Shown in pieces: positions 55,321 through 64,000 of a stretch of 64,000 bases of DNA (the stretch's first letter is position 1; every line of letters starts with the position of its first letter). The notes under the pieces are model-generated. The model was not told the origin of the DNA, did no database searches, and worked only from the letters and a program-made list of their open reading frames with translations. This DNA comes from Sclerotiophoma versabilis. Its lineage: Eukaryota; Ascomycota; Dothideomycetes; Pleosporales; Didymellaceae. A program made the translations under genes and the position numbers. The stretch is from NCBI GenBank assembly GCA_012274445.1, contig JAAROD010000080.1, forward strand, positions 1,426,001 through 1,490,000, read 5' to 3'.

Positions 55321-56014
55321 AGTCAAGGCCCTCTTCAGAGGAGACACTTATGCATGGTCACGACCCGGCGTGGGTGACACTATATAGCTGGCAGTTGGAG
55401 GTCAAGTTGAAGGCGAGGCTGGCGATTCGATGGTCAGGCACAGGCGGTGACAAGATGCATGTTACATGACGACGTTGGGAAGGACAGCATGGGAATGGCT
55501 AGCTCTGTGCGGCTTATGAGATGGGTCATGTATGGTGATGCGTAATGAGTTGGCAGTTTAGAGCTCCACTGCTAATCCAGCCTCCTCGGCAGCGCGGTGG
55601 CGCTAGGAGTGGTGGCAGCTATCAGTCTCGAACTGTACCTCGGGACTCCTGACTGCCATTTTGAAGAACGGGAACACATGTCGAATTGATCTCGAGTACG
55701 GCTGCGATGTTGTACACATAATGCTCTTGTTGCACGACTACCCCGCATTGTGGTTGCCAAATGGGCAGGGCTGTCCGGCAGTAGTTGCCCAGTCTCCACT
55801 TGAGTCCGTGCATTGCTTGGTAGCAACTTTTGGTGCTTCGAAGCTCAGAGCAACATGCACCGACTTCGAACCTACGTCGACATACTACACACTTACTGAC
55901 CTGTAGTCGAACTTGCAGTCGATTAGCACATTTTTATCGGCCACCAAATCGCAATAATACAATCCAGTCGAACCTATCTCTCGCAATCACAGGCAATTGC
56001 CTACCACCATCAAC
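55321..56014. other. Divergent promoter region
   Basis: About 690 bases between the 225-aa gene (-) and SNU23 (+). No gene or repeat recognised. Confidence 0.3.
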
Positions 56015-56659
56015 ATGAGCGGCAAAGAAGGCGCGTACGGCACCACAGGCGGTGGAGACACCGACTTCAGGAAAACATGGGACCGCGAAGAGATGGCCAA
56101 GAAGGCTAAGGAGCGCGAAGCAAATGAGCGCGAGGAAGCAAAAGAACGCTATGAAGCCAAAGCTGCCGGCAAGACCTACAGACGGCGCGCATCGACGCCA
56201 GAAGACCTACGGCAGACCGAAGCCCGATCCGAGCGCATAGACTGGAGTAAGATGGTTGGAAAGCAGACACTTACATCGGCGGCGGCTGCTGTGGGTAAGA
56301 GGGGGCGTGGCGCGGGTGCCTATTGTCAAGCTTGCGACCTTACGTTCAAGGACAACATTCAATATATTGAACATTTGAACAGCAAGCAGCATTTGGTTGC
56401 GACAGGGCAGTCGGGTGAGGTACGGCGTGCCACACTGGAGGAGGTGCGGGACCGTCTACGGTACTTGAAGAGGAAGAGAGAAGAGGCTGCCAAGGACGAG
56501 GTTATTGACATCGATGCCCGTCTAGCTTTGAACAAAGAAAAAATAGAGCAAGAAGCCGAGAAGCGCAGGCGCAAGCGCAACGAAAAGCGCAGGGCAAAGA
56601 ACAAGGGCGACAGCAATGCTATGGAATGGAAGATTGAAGGTGACGGTGTTATTGCTTGA
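56015..56659 (+). CDS. SNU23: U4/U6.U5 tri-snRNP component Snu23 (ZMAT2-like)
   Basis: One exon, 214 residues from the ATG at 56015. The N-terminus is charged and helical and contains 'FRKTWDREEMAKKAKERE', typical of ZMAT2/Snu23, followed by 'RIDWSKMVGKQTLTSAAAAVGKRGRGAGAYC'. A U1-type C2H2 finger spans residues 104-126 (Cys104, Cys107, His120, His126; 'CQACDLTFKDNIQYIEHLNSKQH'-like order). A basic coiled coil ends the protein. Snu23 joins the B complex of the spliceosome and contacts the U6/5' splice-site helix. The length matches fungal orthologues. Confidence 0.95.
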   Translation: MSGKEGAYGTTGGGDTDFRKTWDREEMAKKAKEREANEREEAKERYEAKAAGKTYRRRASTPEDLRQTEARSERIDWSKMVGKQTLTSAAAAVGKRGRGAGAYCQACDLTFKDNIQYIEHLNSKQHLVATGQSGEVRRATLEEVRDRLRYLKRKREEAAKDEVIDIDARLALNKEKIEQEAEKRRRKRNEKRRAKNKGDSNAMEWKIEGDGVIA

Positions 56660-57295
56660 GAAAGCGATCGATGGGCAACTACCACACCATTTCGCTCACT
56701 CAGCAATACGCGGTGCACTCCAGGATGCACCCCTTGGATGATCAGATGACCTGCAAGCCCAGCACGAACGGGACAACAGAAGGTTGGAGGTCGTACATTC
56801 TTCCACCAGGAGCTCAAAGCTGTGGTTGCGGGACCAGCTTCGCGACTCGGCATGCAATCTGCTGCCTGTATGCGGAGGTAGCCACAGGCGTGTACGTAGC
56901 CTCCTCTACCCTTTCGAAAGAATGGTAAGCACAGTATTGCTGCGGGTGCATCTTACTACAGCCTGTAGACTTCTGGAGGATGAGAGGACGGACGGGTCTC
57001 ACTTCACACGGGCGAAAAGAGCCGGAGTCCGGCGCTAGAAATACCCCACTGCACGAAGCATGCGATCTCCAGGTATTGTGATGCAATCTGTTGATTTCTA
57101 AGCTAAAGTCCGACCGAGGTGGGGGGAGCTTCGGTATTTACAATCAAGAACTGGCCACTGTCCTGCTTAACACTACGCATACCTCAAGTGACTGAAGGCC
57201 TACAGCACCGTCGTAGTATTGCACCGTCATCACTAGTCATTTCCCCCGCCAACCTTGTAGCTTCCTGACTCGTACCAAGCAACATATCATCCAAG
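56660..57295. other. Gap with GST promoter
   Basis: About 640 bases between SNU23 and the GST gene, both rightward. No gene recognised. Confidence 0.3.
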
Positions 57296-58060
57296 ATGGG
57301 CAGTACCGGCGACAAGATCACCCTCTACACCAACCACCGCTGCCCTTGGGCGCACCGCGCGCACATCGTTATTAAGGAGCTCGGTCTGCAGTATGAAGAG
57401 GTTATTATTGACCTCGATAAGCCACGCGAGCCATGGTACCTTGAAGTGAACCCCGTACGCCTTCCGACTGCTTCAACACTACTATTACACACACTGACAC
57501 TCCTTCAGCGCGGTCTTGTACCAGCGATCAAGTTCAATGACCAAATTGTCACCGAATCCGGCGTCGTCGCGCGCTTCCTCGCCGACGCATACCCCTCGCA
57601 CCTCGTGCCCAACACCGGCAACGTCGACGCCGCCCTGAAGCGCGCACGCATCAACTTCTTTGTCGACACATGGTTTGACAAGGTCGGGAGCCACTGGTTC
57701 CAGATCCTGCGTGCCGACGACGGGGCGAAGAAAGAGGAGTTGGTCAAGGATTTCTTGGACAAGGTGGGCAAGGAGATCGAGCCACTGCTCAAGGATGCGA
57801 AGCCATTCTTTGGTGGGAGTAGCAAGGTGACGCTAGCGGAGGCGCTAACTGCGCCATTCATTCTGAGGATCTACTCTTTCAGCAAGAACGAGCTGCTTCC
57901 TAAGTCCATCCTGGAGGGGTTGGAAGCGCTGCCCAACTTCAGCAAGTGGGCGCAGGCGGTGATTAAGGAGGAGAGCGTGACGTATGTCTGGAACGAGGCG
58001 GATACTATTCCTGCAACAAAGAAGAAGATTGAGAGTTTGAAGGCGGCGGCGGCTAAATAA
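57296..58060 (+). CDS. Omega-like glutathione S-transferase
   Basis: Exons 57296-57454 and 57509-58060 give 236 residues. The intron (54 nt, GTACGC donor) does not shift the frame, but removing it restores 'WYLEVNPRGLVPAIKFNDQIVTESGVVARFL', the normal thioredoxin-fold run with the cis-Pro and the glutathione-binding 'ES'. The active-site motif is 'RCPWAHRAHI' with Cys16, so the enzyme is of the Cys type and should act as a thiol transferase or dehydroascorbate/glutathionyl reductase rather than a classical conjugating GST. An all-helical C-terminal domain follows. Probably cytosolic; no targeting signal seen. Confidence 0.92.
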   Translation: MGSTGDKITLYTNHRCPWAHRAHIVIKELGLQYEEVIIDLDKPREPWYLEVNPVRLPTASTLLLHTLTLLQRGLVPAIKFNDQIVTESGVVARFLADAYPSHLVPNTGNVDAALKRARINFFVDTWFDKVGSHWFQILRADDGAKKEELVKDFLDKVGKEIEPLLKDAKPFFGGSSKVTLAEALTAPFILRIYSFSKNELLPKSILEGLEALPNFSKWAQAVIKEESVTYVWNEADTIPATKKKIESLKAAAAK

Positions 58061-58748
58061 GCTCACTTAGGTCCTACAATGGAGATACATGTTGACAATT
58101 CCAAGGCTGTGGTACATTCTTGTGGGCCAATGATCGTACGATGAGTTCTATTTCATTCACCATATCATCCAAGTCGTCAGTGAAGACTTATTCTATCTAT
58201 AGAAACGAGAGGGGTATACAAGGAGCCGGGCTACGTGATACTTTTCGTAAGATCTTCATAACGATGCTGCTGACCTGAGACGCCACGAGTATCTCCAAGA
58301 AAGTCATAAGTCAAACCGGCTATGTGCAGGGAAGCGAGTGTGGAGAAGATGACACCAGTTAAAGACAATGTAAGAGCGAGGCAAGGGTGTCGACAATGCA
58401 CACTGAAAAGAGAGCACAGACGATGTGTGCTGGATGCGAGAGCGAAGGGTTAGAGCCAACGATGCGTTCTATGGAAGCCAAAGATCCTTGCCCATGGTAT
58501 GTACGTTGACGTTATCGGTGGGGCTGCAAAGCAAGAGGGCCAACAATGCGCGCTGGAAAGAAAACACCGACAATACGTGTCGAATGGCCGGGAAGAATGA
58601 ATCTGGATGCTGATAGATGCTGCCGATCTTGCGTGACATTGCTTATGAGGTACAGGTGAGCGTAGAAACCGCACTACCAGAGAGGAAGGAGCCTCCGTGG
58701 AACATTTGTTGGTGCATCATCGACTGATTGGAGCGAGGCGAAAAGCAC
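58061..58748. other. Convergent 3' spacer
   Basis: About 690 bases between the GST gene (+) and the APSES gene (-). A few loosely similar GA-rich segments recur around 58390-58580 but no clear repeat unit can be defined. Confidence 0.3.
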
Positions 58749-60225
58749 CTAGTCCAGGGAGGAACTGTGACTGCGCTTGGATCCAGGCAAAGCCGCTGTA
58801 TTGGCCACCACCATACTTATTGACATCAAGATCTCGGCTGCTTCAAGAGTTCGAGGAGAATAAGATCCAGCCGGACAACTGCCCTGGAGGGAATTTGACA
58901 CATCCTCCTGTAGGCTATTGATATTTGGTCCACCACTTTCGCGATCGCTGCACGCCACCTTAGAGTGTGTTCGCTTCATTCGCAAGCTTTCATAGTATGC
59001 TGTGTCTGGAATCGGGGTTGGTGGAGACAGCGGTGTGGAGGGTGTGGGGGTGAATGCAACGGCCGGCGAACTGAGAGTTGACGGGTAGGGGGTACTCAAG
59101 GTAGGCGATCCAGACCTATTCCGAGAAGCAAAGTGGCTGGTACTGTGCTGACACCGTGGAGATACTTGGGTCGAATAGCCAGCCCTGTCATTCCCCTCGA
59201 CGTCGGTGCCGTAGCCACTCTCTGAGCGTACAGCAAGGACATCTTGCTTCCACGTTGGTGAGGTGAAGACTGGCATCAATGATGTCATGACTGGTGATGG
59301 TGTCTTCGACAACAAGAGTTGGTATGAGGTGCCTTCTTCCTTGAAGCGTGCCGTCTCTGTGGTGCAGAATCGCACGGTTTCGGGGTCAATGACGAATTGT
59401 CCGAACGAGCGGTCGTGAGGCGACCTGCACATCTGAGGAAAGTCGTTTCCAAAGACCGGTGTGAGTGCCCAACGGATGTCCCAACAGAACGTCGCTGCAA
59501 TTTCCCTGGCAGCTTGCCATGGCACCCAGTATCCTGCGATGCGTCAGCAAGTCCGTTCCACGTGTAAGAATTAGGACCAACCTTGACAGACCAGAGCGCC
59601 TCCAGTGATGCTGTAACTTATGCGCTTCATGCCGGGATTCTGGTTCAGCGCCTTTGCCGGTACGGTCTACTATAGTCAGCATCCATGCCACGACTGATGG
59701 TAAAGACAAACCTTCGAATACTTGCACGACTTGAAGAAGGGTGTCATACGGACAAGACCGACATTGTAGTCCCAGACGACGACATACTCTTTGTCCTCGC
59801 CAGGTCTCTTGTATGTGTATTGAAATACTGCAGCTTGGTAAACCTAGAGTCTTCACAGAGGCCTGGTTGCACTAACCTTCGAAGGCATCGCGACCAGTCT
59901 TGTTAAGGAAGTCTTTCTTATCGCTAGCATAAGGGATATGCCGCACCCCCTTCTTGGAGATCTGGCCCAGTGGATATACACACAACTCGCGGTGGCGAGC
60001 TACCAGATTGGAGTCGTCGCCAGCCTCGTGCGGTGGGTAGTTCACATGGCCATTGATCTTAGTACCTTCAGAGAAAACGGGAGCATCCTTTGCTAATTTC
60101 TGTCGTTTTGGGACGTCACTACAAGTCAAGTAGTGTTGAGCAGGTGGCGGCGGGAGTGGAGAGACTGCATTACGGCTCTGGCGACTGCCGCCACTGGAGG
60201 AGTTGAGAAGAGAATTGATGTTCAT
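58749..60225 (-). CDS. APSES-family transcription factor, Xbp1-like
   Basis: Exons 59877-60225, 59712-59827, 59582-59666 and 58749-59533, with introns of 49, 45 and 48 nt, give 444 residues. The DNA-binding core spans about residues 54-220: 'INGHVNYPPHEAGDD', 'RELCVYPLGQISKKGVRHIPYASDKKDFLNKTGRDAFE', 'VWDYNVGLVRMTPFF', 'NQNPGMKRISYSITGGALVCQGYWVPWQAAREIAATF' and 'IRWALTPVFGNDFP'. This is the divergent APSES type related to yeast Xbp1, a stress- and quiescence-linked repressor. The second half is Ser/Thr/Pro-rich and disordered. The second intron has two stacked TAG acceptors three bases apart; only the downstream one avoids a stop codon. Confidence 0.92.
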
Positions 60226-63200
60226 AACTGGGAAAATTTGGCGTTCCTAACTCAGTAAGATGAGACGTGATACTAGAAAGCAATGGGACCCCGAAGAAAC
60301 CGGTAGATGATTCGTTTGCACCGTGGCCGCAATGACGGGACAGTCACCTTTTAAGGCAAACCAAGGATATGGCCCAGCGCAATCAGGTAGTCCGCGTGGA
60401 ATGCCTGGGCGCGATCAGGGACTGGGTGGAAACGGGGACCTCACGGCATACGTACGAGTTCGGAGTCAAAGTCGTTGGCGACACCTGCACCCAACCGAGA
60501 ACAGCGGCAGCAAGGATGCGTAAGTACCGCGCTGGTACTGGTATGAAACTGGCAACGGTCGGCAAACGACAAGCCTCCGTGTCAATCTGAATCTCTTCGT
60601 GTAAGATGGATTGAACGGCTTCGCTGCAGTCGTCGAATGTCCTGATGACTATTGGCTATGGGCTGTCATGAGGAACAAGTCGGTAAGGAATCACCTGAAA
60701 ATTGAGGGGAAAGTGATTTACATAAATATCAGGCGGACAGATAGACGACTCGGTATATGGCCAGCAATCTCCTATTTCAAGTCCAAGGGTGACGGAGTGA
60801 CGAAGAAGGAGGACTCACGATGGTTACAGTGCCTCTTATGAAGCGAAGCGTTGCTCCTGCTGGCGCGCTAACTTCCACGCAACCAAGCATTCTGCAGATG
60901 GCGTCCGGTGTGAATGTGCGCAAGAAGGCTTGATGGCGCATACTAGGAGATTTACCAGGAATTTCTTTCATTGGATCAAACGCCTTTACTGGGAGCAAAA
61001 GCTAGGCAAAGGCCAGTGCAGGGGTGGAAGTGGCGTCGAAGGATTCATGTAGCACTGCATCAAACGCTCATGCAGCATGAACCTTGCAACTACCTATTTG
61101 CATTTCCACAAAGCCTTTGTGTGGGGAATTTGAGGCCTACACAACAGAACAAACCTGTACAGACAAGGGACGTGCGAGTCCTGTGGGATCACTGGCAACC
61201 AGTCCTGTTTCTCCAATATCAAGAGCAACCGTTTGGGATCAACGGCGAACTTGCTGAGGCTATATCAAGACTGTGTTAGAAAGAAGCGATCTAGAATACC
61301 ATACTCATCTTGACTGGAACTTACGTCGTGGAAGCGATTAGCAAGTATCAAGGATAAAGCATCAGCTTTCGACATCCCGCGATCGTCTGTACTAGGGCTG
61401 TACTACTCATCACCTGGGGTAGTCGCGTTCGCTCAAACACATTAGGCAAGGTCGCCTTGTCATTTTCTGTCAATACCAACGAATTGGCATCGTTGTCTGC
61501 AGCCTGCCGAAAGTGGCACAAGCTGCGTGCCACATAGAAGAACGTGGGTAACCTCGTCAAGAGTCCTTTTCTTGCAGTAGGACGGATAGATGCGTAATTG
61601 AAAAAGGAGGTCTGCAAGCCTTTCGATCCGGACGTTGTCGGTCAGCGAGACTGATACTTTCTTTGTTCCCAGTACTCAGGGGCGACCGCTCAGTACGCAC
61701 AACACTCCTGTCGAGAAGTAATCTCCCACTAAGGTATCGAAGCTTCTTGTTCTCATCCTCTAGTGCAAAAATTTTGACCGATGAAACTGTTCCTATCACG
61801 CCCACTCCATGATGATCCAGCGAAGAAGCTCAGATATCGAGCATCTGCCAAATCCGTGCTTCACCGGACAGTCAGGAACAAAGTGATGATTTGTGAAACG
61901 AAATCGCACAATTTAAACGCTTGCTATCAAGTGGAAGGCAGTACAATGTCTCAGTCTCACCGCTGAAAGATGTTGAAGGTCAAGCTGCAGTCCAGACCGC
62001 GATCACTGACACGAGCTGCGTGCCCTTGCGCTTCTGGAACTGCAGTTCACAAACCTATCGTTTAAGAAGTAGCTCTTAGACCTGACCGGATATACAATCT
62101 GGAGCCGATGTCACTGCACGCGGCCGGCGGTGGGAGATAGGACAGCTCACATCTCCGCTATGGGCAAGGCTGTGTACTTGGCGGTATCAGAAAGAGGCTC
62201 GCTCAAAATGACGGCGTCTATTGGCCGAGATAATCCTGCAGCCCTCTCGATTCCGGTAACGTACGCAACGCTGAAGGAGGTGAGTATATGCGCGGTCGCT
62301 AAGGCGGATCTCTCCCGTCTGCCGGGCTACACAACGCCAGAACCATGGTATCACGCCCCACTAGACGTAAGTGAGCGAACAAGTGCACCCATACCATGCA
62401 TTCGACCTTGATCTACCTGCAGGATGCTGATGCTGTGGAGTGCTCATCATGCAGACTTGTCCTCGGGGTACGGCTCTGCACGTTTACGACCAGGCTCATA
62501 CATCATTTCTCGGCTAAAGAACAAGTAACCGAAGCACGAAGAAAAACGAAAATCTCGCTCTCATGATTCGCTTGGTCTCAGTGTAATCTCGTTCCAAGTC
62601 TGGGGCTCGAATGCGAGACCGCCGAGGCGCGTTGCTCCGCTCGACTTTCTCATTCTTCACTGCGCGACCACCACCAGATTCCGGGTCTTTCCCGACTAAC
62701 GATGGATCTTCTCCCGTGTTTCACGGCTGGATGGTCTAAGGACATTTCGTGGCCGCACATAATACGCCGCCAAGATGATGTATCATTGGCGCTCGTTTAC
62801 TGATATGCAATCTGTCGAAGATAGTTTCGAAAGAGCAAGCATTGCCGTTGTAGCATCAGCTAATGGTGTTACCCTTTGGGTACGCTGTGATGGCGTATAT
62901 CTTTCGATAAGCAATTCAGCAGCGCCGCTACAAGGAGCACTATGAAACATCTTTTAGAGGGCGTCCTCAGCTGGAATCAACCACACCGATGAGCTCGCTG
63001 GAATGGCTTTGTTTTCACTTCTGAGAGTTAAGTGGTCCATTCTTGTCAATATTACTTGAGACTTACCATCCAATACTGGCCAATTGACGTAGGGAAATGA
63101 GCTAGTAAAGCGTAATTTCGGCGGTCAGGCAGACTTGATATCTCTTCACAACAGTTGGCGTTTGACAAGCAGAAGTTCTATAGCTCGCACTGCTTTCTGC

Positions 63201-63953
63201 TGTGACTACTATGTCTAATTCGTGACGCTGCACTGCACCACTCATATCGCACGGTATAGAGACGCGTCGATCGAGACTCTCACACCATGTCTGTTCCGGT
63301 CTCCGAATTTGGTCCACAGCGTGTCACTTGCATGTTAAAATCCCTACAGGACCAGGTGTGAGATGGGAGCATAGGATGTGTAGCGCCCGAAGGCCGCGCA
63401 CGCGGCCCTTCCCAATAGACCTTGCCGTCTTGCTAACGGTGACCTCGCGTCGTTACGAGTTCCCATTGACAACGGAGACAAAGACGGCTTTTTTTCGGTT
63501 GACAACGGGACCTTGCAGGACACCCATCATATCATCGCTCTTCGTAGCGCCTTCCCCCGAGGTCGATCTAGGAACCATCGCAGAATGGCACCATGAATGA
63601 CGATGCACTTGCACAACATAGTGCATGATCATTCTCAGACCACAAGGGTATGACCCTTGGTTCAACAGTGTGCTTTCGGTAAGTTCTGACTGACAGATGC
63701 TGTACACTTGTCAAGCTTTGTGGCGTTTTTGACTTTGTCGGACGAACCAGGTCGGCAAATAATGTGTGCCTCCTGCTATCGTCGAGCACAGAGGACAGCA
63801 TCTTGCTGCTCACCCCAATTCAAGCTTGGGAAACTGTAATACATCACTGCGTGCAAGTTGGCTGTATTCGACATGTAGGTGCGAGTACTACAAAGAGTCA
63901 CCTCCTCTTCACACCACGTACGACCTCAACACAGCGTTGCTCAACACTTCACT
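60226..63953. other. Gene-poor stretch of about 3.7 kb
   Basis: No recognisable gene, RNA or repeat over 3.7 kb, the emptiest part of the window. The left end holds the promoter of the APSES gene. Base composition is not strongly AT-rich, so I see no sign of a RIP-degraded transposon. Short frames occur throughout. One of them, near 62160-62577, has a plausible splice pair and is discussed as a separate candidate. Confidence 0.35.
62160..62564 (+). CDS. Candidate two-exon orphan ORF (very uncertain)
   Basis: From an ATG at 62160 a frame runs to 'LPGYTTPEPWYHAPLD' at 62368, where GTAAGT begins a possible 53-nt intron ending CTGCAG at 62421. The frame continues in phase with 'DADAVECSSCRLVLG' to a TGA at 62562-62564. 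The combined product would be about 117 residues with a Cys-x2-Cys pair. I recognise no family, and the only support is the splice consensus and a composition somewhat better than the neighbouring frames. Confidence 0.18.
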
Positions 63954-64000
63954 ATGCCTCCAATTCGTTTGTCTGGTCAGCATTCGACCGCCTTCCGCTC
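63954..64000 (+). CDS. Possible 5' end of a gene (partial)
   Basis: An ATG at 63954 in the context CACTATGCC opens a frame (MPPIRLSGQHSTAFR...) that runs off the window. It is preceded by a CAAC-rich leader, as usual for fungal genes, and the basic, Ser/Thr-rich start without acidic residues could be a mitochondrial presequence. Fifteen residues are too few to name it. Confidence 0.35.
   Translation, partial: MPPIRLSGQHSTAFR

Noticed and set aside
58390..58580. Loosely similar GA-rich segments that looked like a tandem repeat.
   Set aside because: The units differ in length and sequence too much to define a repeat.
1..64000. CRISPR arrays, insertion sequences, prophage or operons.
   Set aside because: The sequence is fungal nuclear DNA; no regularly spaced repeats, transposase or integrase genes, or co-directional overlapping genes were seen.

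Overview
The window looks like nuclear DNA of a filamentous ascomycete (Pezizomycotina, most likely a dothideomycete). The grounds are: genes on both strands broken by introns of about 45-60 nt with GTATGT/GTAAGT-like donors and CTAAC/CTGAC-like branch points; single-gene spacing with 0.3-2 kb gaps and no operons; eukaryotic tRNA genes read by Pol III; and fungus-specific families (class II hydrophobin, BYS1, APSES factor, SAT4/rhodopsin-like membrane protein, Ssu1-type transporter). I assembled gene models by joining reading frames at splice sites that keep both phase and family motifs. Coordinates run from start codon to stop codon, with exon limits in the evidence text.

Layout. 0-5 kb: the tail of a basic helical protein, a decayed HET-like fragment, a DUF1295 membrane reductase (-), and SRP40 (-), divergent from SEC3 (+). 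5-10 kb: exocyst subunit SEC3. 10-14 kb: a weak small Cys-rich ORF, a secreted SurE-type phosphatase (-), a four-TM membrane protein (-) and tRNA-Trp (-). 14.8-18.2 kb: bleomycin hydrolase (+) and HIS5 (+). 20-22.7 kb: RPL15 (+) converging on acetyl-CoA acetyltransferase (-). 23.9-31.3 kb: BYS1 (+), a small F-box-like protein (-), an Ssu1-type transporter (+), a Thg1-like polymerase (+) and a large fungal membrane glycoprotein (+). 32-39.7 kb: TOP2 (+) converging on an Sds3-like deacetylase-complex subunit (-). 41-44.3 kb: class II hydrophobin (+) and an eight-exon SAT4-like membrane protein (-). 46.5-50 kb: an intronless Upf1/MOV10-type SF1 helicase (+) and tRNA-Ser(UGA) (-). 50-60.3 kb: a transcription factor carrying a Zn2Cys6-like cluster, a homeodomain and C2H2 fingers (-), a 225-aa conserved protein with a probable GC-AG intron (-), SNU23 (+), an omega-like GST (+) and an Xbp1-type APSES factor (-). 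60.3-63.95 kb is almost empty; a new gene may begin at 63954.

Most genes are housekeeping (translation, splicing, topology, exocytosis, amino-acid and acetyl-CoA metabolism). A minority belong to the fungal surface and environment (hydrophobin, BYS1, SurE phosphatase, sulfite/dicarboxylate-type transporter, rhodopsin-like protein). There is no biosynthetic cluster, intact transposon, CRISPR array or prophage. I did not find a convincing new multi-gene system. The most noteworthy points are gene-structural: RPL15 with 9-nt and 14-nt exons, a GC-AG intron, a triple-domain transcription factor with a stop-containing seam, a second-type (TLP-like) Thg1, and several perfect inverted repeats.
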